Shown here piece after piece: positions 12,397-22,363 of a stretch of DNA of 64,000 nucleotides (its first letter is position 1; each line of letters begins with the position of its first letter). The DNA lies in assembly GCA_051453625.1 (NCBI GenBank), contig JBOZIK010000001.1:114154482-114218481 (forward strand), in the 5' to 3' direction. The notes beneath the pieces were generated by a model. That model saw only the letters and a list, made by a program, of their open reading frames with translations. It was not told where the DNA came from and did no database searches. A program made the translations under genes and the position numbers. This stretch comes from Welwitschia mirabilis (Eukaryota > Gnetophyta > Gnetopsida > Welwitschiales).

Positions 12397-12829
12397 GAGA
12401 GGTACATTAGAAGGGAGAAAAGAAAGAAGATGCAAGATGAATTGCTATTGGAGAGTACTCAAAAGTCGAGGAATCTAAAGAGGAGAAGTGTTGTGATTAG
12501 TAGGGAAAAGAAGGGATGTAAAGAGAGCAAGATTTACAGATGGTCCTAAGACAAAATAAATGCCTAAAACTCTAAATCTAAATAATACATTTTATTGTAT
12601 AGGAAGGAAAACGCTACCTCTATTTCATGGTGGTGAATACATAGAGAGAACCATTTCTACAATGAACTCATCGTCTCGCTTGTAACAGGTAGGAAGAGTA
12701 GCTTGTCTCACTTACTCTCGTAGGCCACGAGGTAAGCCTATATAACCCTGTTGATGTCGGCTAAGGATTTTATGGGGGAACACATGGTAGAGAGATGTAG
12801 CAGAAGAGTTTCGGTATGTTGCTATTTTA

Positions 12830-12942
12830 TGCTTTTGTTGGTCTATAATTACTGGCAGAGTGCAATCATGGTGCAGGTAATGCATAGCTTCTACTGCTTT
12901 TGGTCTAAGCATAAGGATGGAAACATCAAACCAGACCATGGA
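12830..12942 (-). pseudogene. LRR receptor-like kinase fragment, copy 1
   Basis: On the minus strand, 12,900 to 12,844 encodes KAVEAMHYLHHDCTLPVII. The signature A.ALxYLHHDC..P(I/V)(I/V) is the segment just before the HRD catalytic loop (subdomain VIb) of plant LRR receptor-like kinases. The HRD loop itself is absent: the sequence continues IDQQKHK and loses similarity. Only about 20 residues are recognisable, with no ATP site and no LRRs, so this is a broken exon scrap. It lies in duplicated segment R, and a better-preserved copy is at 14,640-14,800. It is truncated on its 5' (right) side by an LTR at 12,943. Confidence 0.5.
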
Positions 12943-13289
12943 TGATGTGGACATTAGATTAGAAAGTCCACCATTCATACTACAAACTCCATATTTTAAC
13001 GAAGGAGTTTGCAATTGCCCACCATTTTTGAATTTCTACCTACAAATCAAATCTTCCATGTAAAATTCAATAGCTAACTCCCAACCACCTCTTAAACTAG
13101 AAAAATATCATGATTCCTATACTAAAATCGTTCTATAAATTGGAGGGAAAGATGTTATGAAGGCATGGTGAAGAAAGAACAATTTAGAAGTTTTATGTGT
13201 CTCTCTTTCTCTCTTGCTCTCTCTCTCTCTCTCTCTCTATGTTTTCTCTAAGCTTTCTGCTTCTGTCTTGAGTTTTCTTCTTCCTGTCA
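12943..13289 (+). mobile_element. LTR (type a) inserted into segment R
   Basis: Starts TGATGTGGACATTAG and ends CTTCCTGTCA, so it is a TG...CA unit of about 347 bp, followed by atc and a tRNA-Met-type primer-binding site (tggtattagagcc, 13,293-13,305). It contains a TATA-like tctataaattgg at about 13,129 and a CT-rich leader with a (CT)11 run (13,217-13,238), as expected for the U3/R/U5 of a plant copia-type LTR. The upstream flank ends ATGGA, interpreted below as half of a target-site duplication. No second copy of this LTR was found in the window. Confidence 0.55.
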
Positions 13290-13290
13290 A

Positions 13291-13492
13291 TCTGGTATTA
13301 GAGCCATAAGATTGCTGGCATGTGGAGATTGAGGGCGAGCTTAATTCTAAGGTGAATTTGTTGATGCAAGAGCACCCACAAGGAGTTGCAGTAGGCAACA
13401 AAGTGTAAAGAGTTGCAGGAGGTGACAAAGTTGTTAAGCCATAGGAGATGGCTAGTAATGGTGAATAATCCCACATGGATTGGGGAAAGAAT
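13291..13492 (+). mobile_element. TRIM-like leader and truncated LTR
   Basis: The 71-bp stretch 13,291-13,361 (PBS tggtattagagcc plus leader) matches 22,801-22,871. From 13,362 (TGATGCAAGAGCACCC) a TRIM-type LTR begins and is cut by the gap at 13,493 after 131 bp. The complete LTR elsewhere is 212-213 bp. The upstream LTR is of a different type (type a), so the two sides of this leader do not carry the same LTR. Confidence 0.65.
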
Positions 13493-13592
13493 NNNNNNNN
13501 NNNNNNNNNNNNNNNNNNNNNNNNNNNNNNNNNNNNNNNNNNNNNNNNNNNNNNNNNNNNNNNNNNNNNNNNNNNNNNNNNNNNNNNNNNNN
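13493..13592. other. Assembly gap (100 N)
   Basis: Exactly 100 undetermined bases inside a TRIM-like LTR. The join across it is not supported by sequence and is suspect, because the right side restarts duplicated segment R. Confidence 0.99.
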
Positions 13593-14748
13593 CTTAGGTT
13601 CAAAATTGTTTCTTTCTTACCTCTCACATTTCGAAATAGTTCTTCACTTTCTACCTATTAGATATACTTAAAATGTGAAGAATGATTTCTTTCTTTAAAA
13701 ACAAGGGCAATTCACACTCTGTTATGGAATTGGTAATGCTCTCTTCTTGTTAGTGAATCCCTTCTTTCAACGAAAAAAAAAGGAGGGAAAAAGAGGTTTT
13801 GAATTCAACATACTCCCTCTTCAAGCATGATGACATATTAATTGTCTTTTTAGTTGTTATTATAATTAATTATAACCCATATTAAATAATGGGAGAACAT
13901 TTCTTTATACATTTCATGTTAAAGCATAATATCAAAAATCTTATTAGGTAATGGAAGAATGTTGCTTTATACATCTCAAGTATACATCTCAAGCCCCAAC
14001 ATAGTAGAAGGAATATTTACATGTAAGATGATATTTACAAAGGAGGAAAAATTTTATTATAGCAAATGTGTTTGATGATTTAACAATAACATACACTAAG
14101 TACATTATTTTACTAAAAATATAAGGTAATGACATATTAAGGTAACATTCGAATTTATTAAGTGAAAGCATCTAAATGTGTAATGTGTTGAGTTCAAATC
14201 GTATGATACCTACTTCATAAGACTTTTATGTTTAGTGACCTATAATGAGTATTATATTCAAGTCATGAGAGGTACATTGGAGGGGAGAAAAGAAAGAAGA
14301 TGCAGGTAAGCTGAATCGCTATTGGAGAGTACTCAAAAGTCGAGGAATCTGAAGAGGAGAAGTGTTGTGATTGGTAGGGGAAAGGAGGGATGTAAAGAAA
14401 GCGAGATTTACGGATGGCCCCTGGCCAAAATAAATGCCTGCAACTCTAAATCTAAATAATACATTTGATTGCGTAGGAAGGAAAACGCTGCCTCTGTTTC
14501 TTGGTGGTGAATACATAGAGAGAACCGTTTCTACCATGAACTCGTCGTCTCGCTTGTAACAGGTTGACGCCGGTTGAGGATTTTTGTGGGGGAACGCATG
14601 GCAGAGAGATGCAGCAGAAGAGTTTCGGTATGTTGCGTGTTTTATGCTTCCGTTGGTCTATAATTACTGGCAGAGTGCAATCATGGTGCAGGTAACACAG
14701 AGCTCCTGCTGCTTTCGGTCTAAAAATAAGGATGGAAACCTCAGAGCA
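13593..14748. repeat. Segmental duplication R, copy 2
   Basis: Partner of 11,632-12,942, better preserved and richer in CpG toward its right end. It runs without interruption into segment A at about 14,745, so it is the uninterrupted (empty-site) version of the junction that carries an LTR element in copy 1. Confidence 0.85.
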
Positions 14749-14811
14749 GACCACGAATCTCTTGAGATCGAGAGTTGCGGGCTCTTTTGGCTTCATCCTA
14801 GTAAGTAACAT
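14640..14811 (-). pseudogene. LRR receptor-like kinase fragment, copy 2
   Basis: A minus-strand open frame of 119 codons (14,811 to 14,452) contains RPKAAGALCYLHHDCTLPVI at 14,721-14,659. The YLHHDC motif with preceding A.AL and following P(I/V)I is diagnostic of the kinase region just before the HRD loop in plant LRR receptor kinases (transmembrane receptors at the plasma membrane). The N-terminal side (PATLDLKRF) could be the LDW.KR segment that normally precedes it. After VII the HRD loop is replaced by DQRKHKT, and the C-terminal 60 residues do not look like kinase, so the frame is open by chance after the breakpoint. A truncated relic, not a gene. Confidence 0.55.
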
Positions 14812-16282
14812 TCCTATTGCAGGTATGATTTTAATAGCAGAATTTGGTTAATTTCACTGAAAGGAGAGTACACGTAGTCCGAAGGGGACGGAGAAGACAG
14901 ACGTTGGCAGCTCCGACTGAAGCGAATAGACGGCCTTCGATTAGAGATATGTGGAGACGTTGCTGTCCTAAGGCACCAAAAGGCAGGGGAATTATCTGTA
15001 AGAGTCGCTGGGGCGCAACGTGGACGGCTATGCGTGTCGCCGCTCCTTCGTTGCCGCTTCCATCCACCCTTTTAACAAGGTTTGGCGGCTTTAGTTTTGT
15101 AGTGATGCTTTCTAGAGTTCATCTCCTTTGGGGAAACTGTGTTGTACATTTTGTTTGGTGGCTTCACTAATAATAATAGTTAAATGAATGTGAAAAGTTT
15201 TACAATCAAAATGAAGGATGGCATCTTATTCCAGCTTACCGAATGTAAAAGTGCTTAAAAAAGCGTTATGATCTCAGTGTTATGGTTAAACCAAGCACTT
15301 TTGCTATTATACAAGTTTTCTTCTTTTGTAAACACTATCTCAATTATAAATGTTCCTTATACTTTGTCATGTCTTGGAATGTGCACAACAAGATTATTTC
15401 ATCATCTAATATTTTTTCACAAATGCTTAAAATATTTTGGGGTTAAGAAAAGCTTCTTCTGTAAATACAAAGCTTCAACTACACGTCATTATCTTTGTAA
15501 AACCATTACAACCCTCCTTTCCCATTTTGCTCTCCATTAAAGGATAAACTTTAATAACCTTCGTTCAAAAAAAAAAAAAAAAAGAGTAGACAATAGGTTC
15601 TTCATTGGTGACCCATCAATTAAAAAAATGTCTCATTCGTATGTGGGTGATATTTTGTATTTCACACATTATTGTACCATCTTTTTAATTTCACTCCACT
15701 ATTAATGCTTTAAACAAATTCAATCTATCTCCTCTATAGTCTTAGGATAGTTGCAAAGGAACCTTACTGACTCATTCTAGAGATGGACAAACATGTAAAA
15801 TTATTGTTGGCTACTCTTCATGTAAAGATGTCTTTGAACATATTTCCAAGGATTGTGCATTTTGCTTTGTTTTCTTCAAATTGTGAATAATGTCATAAAG
15901 GTATCCTTATGTAACTTCAAACCCTTTTTATATCAAAAAATATTGATGTTATTTTGCACAGTACTACACACCTAACTTTATCTCATTAAGCTTAAATCTC
16001 CCCCCACAATGCTTAAAGTTTTATCTATTAGACTCTTTTACATGTAAACTATGATTCTTATTATTCACACATCGAAATTCAATTTTTGTGTTGATGATCT
16101 TAAGAATGAGCTATTTAATGCTATGTGAAACTTCCATATCTTCCTCTAACTTTTTTAATTAGTAAAGAAAGATATCATTTTAAAGGTCAGTGATATTATT
16201 TACCATATTTCTCCTTTGATGATAATAAATACTTCATAGAAGTTAAGCTTTTAATGTGAAATAATTCTTTAACTTTACAAGC
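14745..16282. repeat. Segmental duplication A, copy 1
   Basis: Aligns colinearly with 23,084-24,486. Landmarks: cttcatcctagtaagtaac, a GC-rich portion at 14,860-15,160 whose plus frame contains RDMWRRCCPKAPKGRG (copy 2: RDMWRRWCLKAPRGRG), then AT-rich sequence to the gap. Copy 1 has a run of 17 A at 15,567-15,583 where copy 2 has 8, and about 90 bp (near 15,030-15,160) absent from copy 2. I do not recognise the protein-like part in either strand. Similarity of both frames may only reflect the duplication. Confidence 0.85.
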
Positions 16283-16382
16283 NNNNNNNNNNNNNNNNNN
16301 NNNNNNNNNNNNNNNNNNNNNNNNNNNNNNNNNNNNNNNNNNNNNNNNNNNNNNNNNNNNNNNNNNNNNNNNNNNNNNNNNN
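16283..16382. other. Assembly gap (100 N)
   Basis: Exactly 100 undetermined bases. The left edge coincides with the point where segment A copy 1 is lost while copy 2 continues. Confidence 0.99.
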
Positions 16383-16399
16383 CTATTCAAGCCACTAGA

Positions 16400-18250
16400 G
16401 TGAATGTTTTTTCTACATCTAATCCTTTAATCTAATTGTATCTTTGAGTCACTAATCTTCTCTTACTCTTAAAGATATATCTTGTTCCAATTATATTTAG
16501 TCTTTTTATCTTTTTACATGTTTCCAAACATTATTTATTTTGAATTGTTGAAGTTCATCTTGCATAGTCATCATTCACTCTTCAAGAGATTCTGCTTCTT
16601 TAGACTTTTTGGATTTAATTTAAGGGACATAATAAATGTAGGCACATAAATTTCTAATAGAGTCTATTATTCAAAATTTTGAGCTTACATCTTTAATGAT
16701 AGACTCTAATGAATGATTTTTAGCTCTTTTAACTTTTTGGAAGTAACCGCTTGAGATGGCTCTTCTTCTTTTTTGGTTGTTACTTCTTTTATTATGAAGG
16801 TATTTGAAGATAGATTTTATTCACCATTTAAAGAAATAAGTCTTGTACTAAATTTATCTATTTGAACATTTATAGATTCTTTTACTATTTGATTTTATTT
16901 GTTGAAAACATCATAGGATCTACTTCTACTTGAGTATCTTAAAAAGATTTCTTCAACAACTTTGGGCTCAAATTTGCTCATTTGTTCTCTATCTTTTAAA
17001 ATATAATATTTACTTCTAAAGACTTTAAAATATGTAACATTTGGTTTTCTTCCTTTCCAAAGCTCATACAAAGTTTTATCCATACCTAATTTTAGATATA
17101 ATCTATTGATAATATAGTAAGCAATAGTACTTTAATTCAAAATTTTTTAGAAACTTTTTTTGCCATTTAACATGATTCTTACCATTTATTTAAAGACTTA
17201 GTTTTTCCTCTCTATAATTATTTTTTGTTCAGAAGCTTTTGGGGCTAATAATTAATCTTTTATGCCATTATGTACATAATACTTCTCAAATAGATGATTT
17301 TTGAATTCTCCTTCATAATCTATTCTATTTTTTTGGATAGTATATCCTTTCTTACTTTGGATTTTGTTATAGATTTTGATACAACTTTTAAATATTTCAT
17401 CTTTGCTTCCTAAGAAAGCAATCTAAGTAAATCTAGAATACTCATTAATCATAGTAAAGAAGTGTCATTTTACTTCTAGAATTTTAGTTTGAACAAGATC
17501 TACCAAGTCCATGCAAATGAGTTGAAGTGGCATTATTAAGGAGATTAGGTTTTTATCTTTATAAAAAGTACTAACTTGTTTTCCTTCTAAACATCTATGA
17601 GATTTAGTCCTTTACCAAGTAAAACATCTTGATGAAAAAAAATTCAAAATAAGAATTAATTCTTTTAGGGGCCTTACAAGTCCAAATATTGTGAGAATAT
17701 TTCAACCACTAAATATTCTCTATTTGAACATTTCATCTTTTATTTAGAGTTGAATAGAGTAAAATTCTCAGGTGAAATCAAGATTTAGATAATGACACAT
17801 TTAACATCATGAAGTTAATCCATCATGTAAGGGCCATCATTCTTACCCTAAAATTTGACTCTATGCTCAAGGAGAGTTAAATTGAGAAAGAATTCCCTTA
17901 ATGTTCTTAAATATAGGAATTCGTTACCTTTGGAACTTTGATTCAACCTTGATTTGATGCAAAGAAGGATCTAAATTATCATTGCAATTAGAGAATAATT
18001 TACCAATATGAATAACATTATGATTTCCAACCTTATTGGATTTATTCAAATATTTATTAGTCAATCAACTAGAATTCCATTTAAGAATAGTTGTTCACAA
18101 ATTACAATATTGCATTAGATCTTCTAAACTTAAGTAGTGATGTTGCCATTGAATAAATCCTTTCAATTGATTTGAGTACTGTCATATTTACTTGAAGAAA
18201 TAAAAGCTTGTAACCTTTTGTGTTTCTTCACTAATGAACTATATGCTTCA
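16400..18250 (-). mobile_element. Copia-3: Ty1/copia pol relic (minus strand)
   Basis: Reading the minus strand from 18,250 downward: a protease/pre-integrase stretch (VGNHNVIHIGKLFSN), then integrase from about 17,540 (LICMDLVDLVQTK, MINEYSRFTWIAFLGSKDE, YEGEFKNHLFEKYYVHNGI), its C-terminal part at 17,083-16,895 (LYELWKGRKPNVTYFKVF, EIFLRYSSRSRSYDVFNK), and the start of RT near 16,600-16,450 (ELQQFKINNVW). The D...D...E integrase residues are partly recognisable, with the second D region reading RIDYEGEF. Many stops. The RT core, RNase H and both LTRs are missing or lie beyond the gap. An ordinary dead copia, related in style to Copia-1 and Copia-2 but in opposite orientation. Confidence 0.85.
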
Positions 18251-18299
18251 ATAATTTTTCCCCCATATTTGAGCTTTTTATACATTTAAAATGTTGTTT

Positions 18300-20960
18300 T
18301 TAAAAAGGCTCTTCCAAGTTTATTGGCTCTTAAGACAATAGGAAACCTATTTGAAAGCTAAAAGAATGCTTTATTTCTTAATAGGATGAAATCCTAAATC
18401 ATCATTTTTCTTACTCAAAAGCAGGTATTACAAGTGACTTTATGAAAATACTTATAATTATCTCTAAAAAGAAGTTATTGATAATCTTATTAATTCTATA
18501 GAAAGAAGCTTTAAAAAGGATGATGAAGGAATAAAACACATTGACTAAGCTTAACACATTGAAAACAACTATAAATATACCTTTTAAGACAAAGTTTTAG
18601 AGGTTTACTTCAAGGTTGTATTATTGACCTTTCTTCCCAAATTTTATCATCAAATAGTAGGGGTGGAAACATGAGAAACTTTAGTACCCAAAAGATGAAA
18701 GACGTCCACGAGAAAGAGCCACATAATATTTAAACTATAAGTCCACATAGATCTTAGAAAGAAACTAGATCTACTATCTTAAGTTTTATTCAAATTGACT
18801 TTGGGTCATAAAGCTCTGTAGAACTATTATAATTCAAATCAATGTTGAGGTTATTCTGATCCTCATTAAGAGTGGAAAAAGTATCATAGAAAATTTAACT
18901 ATAAAGGAGATCATTCTTAACTCCAAGAAGAGCTATTTATTGCGAAATATTTAATTTTCTATGAGTTTTAACAATAGCCTCAAAAGATTTTTTTATGATA
19001 AATAAAATATTAGAGGAATAAATAATTCCTCCCAAACTAATATCTAAAGCTCAATAAATTTGTAATGGGTGTTGTTAATACATATGACATAGAAATCATT
19101 TGCTAAAGCATGTTAATATGATTCTTAAAGATCTTTCCTAGATTATGGTATTTAATAACACTTCTTAAAAATGACTGATTAAGCTTTTGTGAAAAATGGC
19201 CTTTTGTTTTGATAAAAAGGCCCAATGCATACCTTCAAACATTGTGACTATGTTATTTAAAATATATTTATCTTTAATAAACCCAATTTGGCTCATAATA
19301 AAAATCTTTTATTTATTTGAACTAGCTTTAGCTAAATTTTTTTTTAATTACATGTAATAGACTTATAGCATACTAGCTTTTGCTATTAGTTCTCTTACCT
19401 AAGGAGGAAGCTTCATTATGCTAGCAATGATAGTTTTACAAAAATAACATTTATTAAAAGCCTCCTTGTACACATTGTAAATAGTATCTTGTAAAATAGG
19501 TTAGGATTTCTTAAAAACATTTATAGGAAGTTGATTCATTCTTTGGAATTTATTATCTTTAAGGTCTTTCTTTAATAAAAGATTGGTATCATAAAAAATA
19601 AAGCTCTTTAAAAAATTGATAGCTTAAAAACATTTATTAACCACATCTAGATTGATGGCTTCTTTGGTAAAGGACTTAGAATAATGGTTATAAAAAAGTT
19701 GTGAAATATCTTCTTTGAAGTGATAAGATATTTATTAACCTAAACGATTTAGATAAATGGGAAAGAGTGCCTCCCTTTAAGAAAATGAAGGAATTATTTA
19801 GTAGGTTGATTATCCATTCAAAGCCATGCAGTCAAGATTGAAGATGATCTAGCTTCATAATGTTTCCTAAGATGAAGCCCTACTTAGTGATTTGAAGATT
19901 TCCAAGATTGGATTCAATGCATTCACCTCTATCAATAATGTTTTGTAAAAAGGATATTCCCTTAGCAATAGTAGATTCATGGTCAGACATCTAAGAGTCT
20001 ATCAACTTTCTTACATGTATAAAAAAATTTTTGTAAATGGTTGCAAGCATGGACCCATTAATTTATCTAACCATACTCTCTAAGAGGTTTTGGTAAGAGT
20101 TCCTAGGTTTGCATTAATAAAATACACAACAAAATGCTACGAGGAAAGGTTGTGTTGAAAATGTAGAGAACATTGAAAAAACAAGAGAAATAATAAAAGG
20201 AGTAAGATACAATAATAGGAGATCTATCAAAAAGAAGCTTAGTGTAAACCACCTTGATAGGAGCACCATTGGCTATTGAAAACAAGATAAACATATACAT
20301 TAAGAGATAAAGTGTATCTACTTTAGAGGTAATATTGGAATTTCCATCCCTATCATCATTTCACACAAACTACTTAGGAGTGATAGAAGGCAAGCAACTA
20401 TTATTACACTCCAATATGTTAAATTTTCTCTTAAGTTGTAATTATAGAATAATCTTAATATTATTTAGATCTCCTCTCCTTCCTCTAACTTATAGCTTCT
20501 TAACCATAAGGAATTCACCTATAATATTCTAGGTAGCTATTGGTACATTGTGGCTTAACTAGTCCTTAAGAAAATATCTTTCATTTAAACTAAAAGGTAC
20601 ATAAATTAAAATAAAAGCTAAAATTTCATTAGCATAACAAACATGAATCTAATCTTAATGATGTAAGTTTTTAATGCCTAGATCAATGGTAAACTCTTTT
20701 TATTGGTTATGAAGGACTACTATGCCACCTCTTCCATTCACATGATCGAAGACTGACTTGCAACAAGCATAGATATTAAGATCTTAAATTTTGACATTTT
20801 AAAGGAGAACTATATCTAAGATTTTATTGCATATATGACCTTGAACTCTATATCTTACTCATGGGTTTGAAATCCTTCTAATATTCCAAAAGAAAAATTC
20901 ATTAAAATAAGGCACGATGTATTTCTATAACTAAATCTTAAAATAATTCTAAAATTTAAA
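18300..20960 (-). mobile_element. LINE ORF2 relic (minus strand)
   Basis: On the minus strand, 20,900-20,800 reads FWNIRRISNPWVRYRVQG then HICNKILDIVLLK, the start of an L1-type endonuclease (WN.RG...P..). Between 20,100 and 19,500 come endonuclease/linker-like pieces. At 19,305-19,220 RT motif QIGFIKDKYILNNIVTMFEG resembles the plant LINE Q.GFi.gR.ildNi...E pattern. Downstream, 19,050-18,350 reads GGIIYSSNILFI, then weaker similarity. The YADD box was not found and stops are frequent, so it is inactive. It lies next to Copia-3 in the same orientation. End points are approximate and no poly-A or target duplication was recognised. Confidence 0.65.
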
Positions 20961-21094
20961 GTTGTTCATTAAACATTAATGAGTATGTAACCTTTTAGTG
21001 AAAAGGTTGATACTATTTGCTATTAATCTTGATGTTTGTTAATCTTTAGTGAAATGACAATTAAGTAGCCACAGCTCCATATTTAAATCTCTTC

Positions 21095-21176
21095 AAACCA
21101 TGTAAAACAATTCTTATATATTATGATTAACATAGTGATTTTAAACTATGTAAAATGATTCTTATATATTATGAAT
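21095..21176. repeat. 48-bp-period tandem duplication
   Basis: aaaccatgtaaaacaattct at 21,095 recurs as aaactatgtaaaatgattct at 21,143, both followed by tatatattatga. One of several short tandem duplications in the window. Confidence 0.75.
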
Positions 21177-21183
21177 ATGCTTG

Positions 21184-21414
21184 TTACGTATACAAATTTA
21201 CCTTATAATCTTTAGGTATTACAGAATTGAGCAATTCAGTAAGTTGTTCAATGTCACGGCTACTTAATTGATGAAGTACCTCAAACAATTTAAAATACTG
21301 GTGGTTGTTAAAAAACCTGTAGGTAAAAGGTTGCATAAAGCTCAGGAGAAGATGAATATGTTCCACTGTTTGTAGAGATTTGCTTCCATTCTTAGATGAG
21401 CTCATGACAACCAT
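21184..21414 (-). CDS. Unrecognised 76-codon open frame next to NLR relic
   Basis: A minus-strand frame from ATG at 21,414 to a stop at 21,184. Its composition is more protein-like than the chance frames of this window (SSKNGSKSLQTVEHIH, QLSSRDIEQLTELLNS). I recognise no domain. It lies just 3' of the NLR LRR relic on the same strand, so it could be an exon remnant from the 3' side of that gene or a neighbouring gene. No promoter or splice evidence. Probably a non-functional fragment. Confidence 0.25.
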   Translation of the reverse strand: MVVMSSSKNGSKSLQTVEHIHLLLSFMQPFTYRFFNNHQYFKLFEVLHQLSSRDIEQLTELLNSVIPKDYKVNLYT

Positions 21415-21469
21415 GAATATAAATAACTTTTAAAATTCTCGTATCTTTCTTCTGTTTCATCTATCTTCC

Positions 21470-21890
21470 ATTTGTAGGTAAGGATCATCTACCAGACTCA
21501 CTAGTTCTTTACATCCTTCTTATGTAAGTACCTCAAAGATGGCAATTTCTCAAAATCTTTGGGAAGATTTCTAAGTTCACTGCAATATTTTATCTCCAAT
21601 GTTTCTAATGATGAAAGCTGCTATACATGTTATGGAAGATTCTTAAGCTTCGGGTAGGAAGACAACTTAAAGTTGTTTAATGAAGTTCTCTTAATCCTAC
21701 TTTGGAAATACATAGAAATTTTAAATATGTTAAATTACCAAATTCTTCAGGCAATTCTATCAATTGAGGACCTTCGTTAAAACAAACCAATTTAGCTGTC
21801 TCAATTTTAAAAGTACTACCACGCATGGTAAGGACTTGTAGACGTGATAGAGAAGTAATGATTGAGGTTTCTTCAATCTTCCTACAGGGT
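21470..21890 (-). pseudogene. NLR (NBS-LRR) resistance gene fragment, LRR part
   Basis: The minus strand from 21,890 reads W.PC.KIEE, then TSLSRLQVLTMRGSTF, QLIELPEEFGNLTYLKFL, CISKVGLREL. After a frameshift come YPKLKNLP, two stops, then LSSLETLEIKYCSELRNLP and KDFEKLPSLRYLHKKDVKN. These are repeated LxxLxxLxIxxxxxLxxLP units typical of the LRR domain of plant intracellular immune receptors. The NB-ARC domain (P-loop, GLPL, MHD) is not recognisable. Sequence at 22,030-22,135 may continue the gene upstream, but only as faint stretches. At least one frameshift and three in-frame stops make it a pseudogene. Intact homologues detect pathogen effectors in the cytosol; this copy cannot. Confidence 0.8.
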
Positions 21891-22363
21891 CTCCATTGTG
21901 AAAAAAAAAGTTAAAAATAAAGTTAAAAGATGTTTAATCACTAAATATGCGACCCATTACAAAAAAAAGTTAAAAGATGTTAATCATTAAATGTAGACGA
22001 AATCAATAAACGAGGGAGAGACTATATAACATTTCACCTCTTTCAAGTCGAAGATGCCGTTGCTATAGTGTTGGAAAGCCTTGAGGCCTTTAGATAGGAT
22101 GACTCTAAAAGGTAGTTCTCTGTCTCATCTACATAACTATAATACAGTAATTCTGCAAATTTGTATTTGCATCTTCATTTCAATTTCACAATATTGCTCA
22201 TGCATTGCAAAGTATCTGCTGTTGAAAGAACAGGATATCGTATTATACAAGAGTTTCATTTGTTTTTGTTTCGACTTTGAAATTTTTATAATGAAATCTA
22301 GTATCTTATTTTCCCTACTTGCAGCAGTTGAAAGAATCCTAAGAAGAGAATGCATCATCTCCA

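Larger units (their letters stand above)
11632..12942. repeat. Segmental duplication R, copy 1
   Basis: Aligns colinearly with 13,593-14,748. Shared landmarks include the opening ttaggttcaaaattgtttct block, a poly-A tract near 11,812/13,774, and the receptor-kinase fragment near the right end. Copy 1 keeps about 45 bp (near 11,920-11,965) missing from copy 2. It has a 48-bp tandem duplication (12,301-12,396) that is single in copy 2 and about 60 extra bp near 12,691-12,750. Homology stops at 12,942, where an LTR begins. CpG sites are more often lost in copy 1. Confidence 0.85.

Noticed and set aside
15995-16015. Reverse polypurine-like tctccccccac as a minus-strand LTR border
   Set aside because: Segment A copy 2 lacks the run (ctcctcccatgg), no LTR pair is found and TG/CA ends are absent at the site.
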